A stretch of DNA of 5,584 nucleotides from a bacterium HR32 (GTDB taxonomy: Bacteria; Sysuimicrobiota; Sysuimicrobiia; Sysuimicrobiales; Sysuimicrobiaceae). This document shows positions 5,143-5,584 of this stretch, in pieces (within the stretch, counting starts at the first letter, position 1; each line of letters starts with the position of its first letter). The notes below the pieces were generated by a model. It was not told the origin of the DNA and did not search any database. It saw only the letters and a list, made by a program, of their open reading frames with translations. The stretch is from positions 1-5,584 of the forward strand of contig BEII01000139.1 in the NCBI GenBank assembly GCA_002898935.1, in the 5' to 3' direction. The translations under genes were made by a program, and so were the position numbers.

Positions 5143-5584
5143 GGCGCCGGAAGGCAGAACACGCAGGGCTTTGAAAGGTCCTCCTGGCTGCTCACGACCA
5201 CGTGGCGGTCGGTCACCTGAGTGGCCCGGATGGGGAACGCCACCGGCCAGCCCCGCAGGTCCACCAGAGGGTTCACCCGACGCTCCAGGTCCTGGAGCAG
5301 CGCGGGGCCGAGCGGCAGGCCGTTCACCGCAGCCCTCCGCAGCCGGAGGAACACCTTGGGCGCACCGTCCGCCTCCAGGGCCGCGAGGAGCCGGACCCGC
5401 ACCGGGGCGCCACCGACGTCCACGACGCCTTCCGCGCGCAACAGCCCGCGGTCCGGCTCCAAACGGACCTGTCCGGCCCCGCTCCCTGCTCCAGGTACTC
5501 GGCGATGGCCCGGATGGGGATGTGGGCGTGGAGCGCAGCGTCCCTCACCTCGGTGGCGCGGAGCTCGCCGCGCCGCAACGCGTC
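5139..5584 (-). CDS. DUF2993-like (LmeA-type) protein, C-terminal part, frameshifted and cut by the right edge
   Basis: Two consecutive minus-strand frames together read as one protein. From the right edge the first gives DALRRGELRATEVRDAALHA, then IPIRAIAEYLE. The second continues with VRLEPDRGLLRAEG, VDVGGAPVRVRLLAALEADG, a hydrophobic LRRAAVNGLPLGPALL and WPVAFPIRATQVTDRHVVV. The alternating pattern, the central 'G..LP' and the final 'LP..V..V.V....LVV' style fit DUF2993, lipid-binding proteins of the cell envelope such as mycobacterial LmeA; this assignment is tentative. The join lies in the G-rich run around 5477-5480. Restoring one G there gives a continuous frame across the join, so either one base is missing from the sequence or the gene is mutated. 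Read alone, the downstream frame could start at a TTG at 5462 without a clear SD. Its stop overlaps the start of the methionine gene by four bases. The tail after VVVSS contains CVFC, unlike relatives I can recall. Confidence 0.55.
   Translation of the reverse strand, partial: RVAARRAPRHRGEGRCAPRPHPHPGHRRVPGAGSGAGQVRLEPDRGLLRAEGVVDVGGAPVRVRLLAALEADGAPKVFLRLRRAAVNGLPLGPALLQDLERRVNPLVDLRGWPVAFPIRATQVTDRHVVVSSQEDLSKPCVFCLPAP

Noticed and set aside
4579..5220. A 213-codon plus-strand open frame
   Set aside because: It is a shadow of the homocysteine methyltransferase domain, whose motifs on the minus strand are unambiguous.

Overview
This is a GC-rich (roughly two thirds G+C by eye) bacterial chromosomal fragment. 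It is densely packed, uses GTG starts often, and carries several genes with 4-base or near-zero spacing. The gene content is a fused homocysteine methyltransferase/methylenetetrahydrofolate reductase, two Uma2-family proteins, a DUF4926/DUF6883 pair and a Wzz-type polysaccharide protein. This fits an environmental, possibly thermophilic, high-GC lineage such as Chloroflexota, Armatimonadota, Deinococcota or deep Bacillota-like phyla. The sequence alone does not let me choose among them.

Layout. On the minus strand, read right to left from 1588 to 1, lie a Uma2-family gene, a Wzz-like chain-length protein and the first 47 codons of a long-type glucose-1-phosphate nucleotidylyltransferase (RfbA/RmlA). 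The spacings are 14 and 16 bases, so this looks like the start of a surface-polysaccharide operon. From 1589 to 2050 there is a 462-base divergent intergenic region with no convincing gene; it holds a diverged direct repeat, a hairpin and a putative promoter. A second, only distantly similar Uma2 gene runs on the plus strand (2051-2614) and converges on a two-gene minus-strand unit, DUF6883 (3166-2840) then DUF4926 (2843-2625), joined by an ATGA stop/start overlap. A 107-base gap (3167-3273) holds short heptad repeats inside a promoter-like element. The right third is the 622-residue fused methionine/folate enzyme (5142-3274), joined by a GTGA overlap to an upstream DUF2993-like gene. That gene runs off the right edge and is broken by an apparent one-base loss near 5477-5480.

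How the genes work together. The fused enzyme supplies methyl groups to homocysteine and reduces methylene-THF, both in the methionine arm of one-carbon metabolism. The Wzz-like protein and RfbA belong to nucleotide-sugar synthesis and chain-length control of an exported polysaccharide. The Uma2 and DUF6883/DUF4926 genes are small accessory genes of unproven function lying between these two housekeeping blocks. No mobile element, CRISPR array, tRNA or rRNA is visible. I see no clear new large system; the best candidates for follow-up are the coupled DUF6883-DUF4926 pair and the repeated element between the two Uma2 genes.
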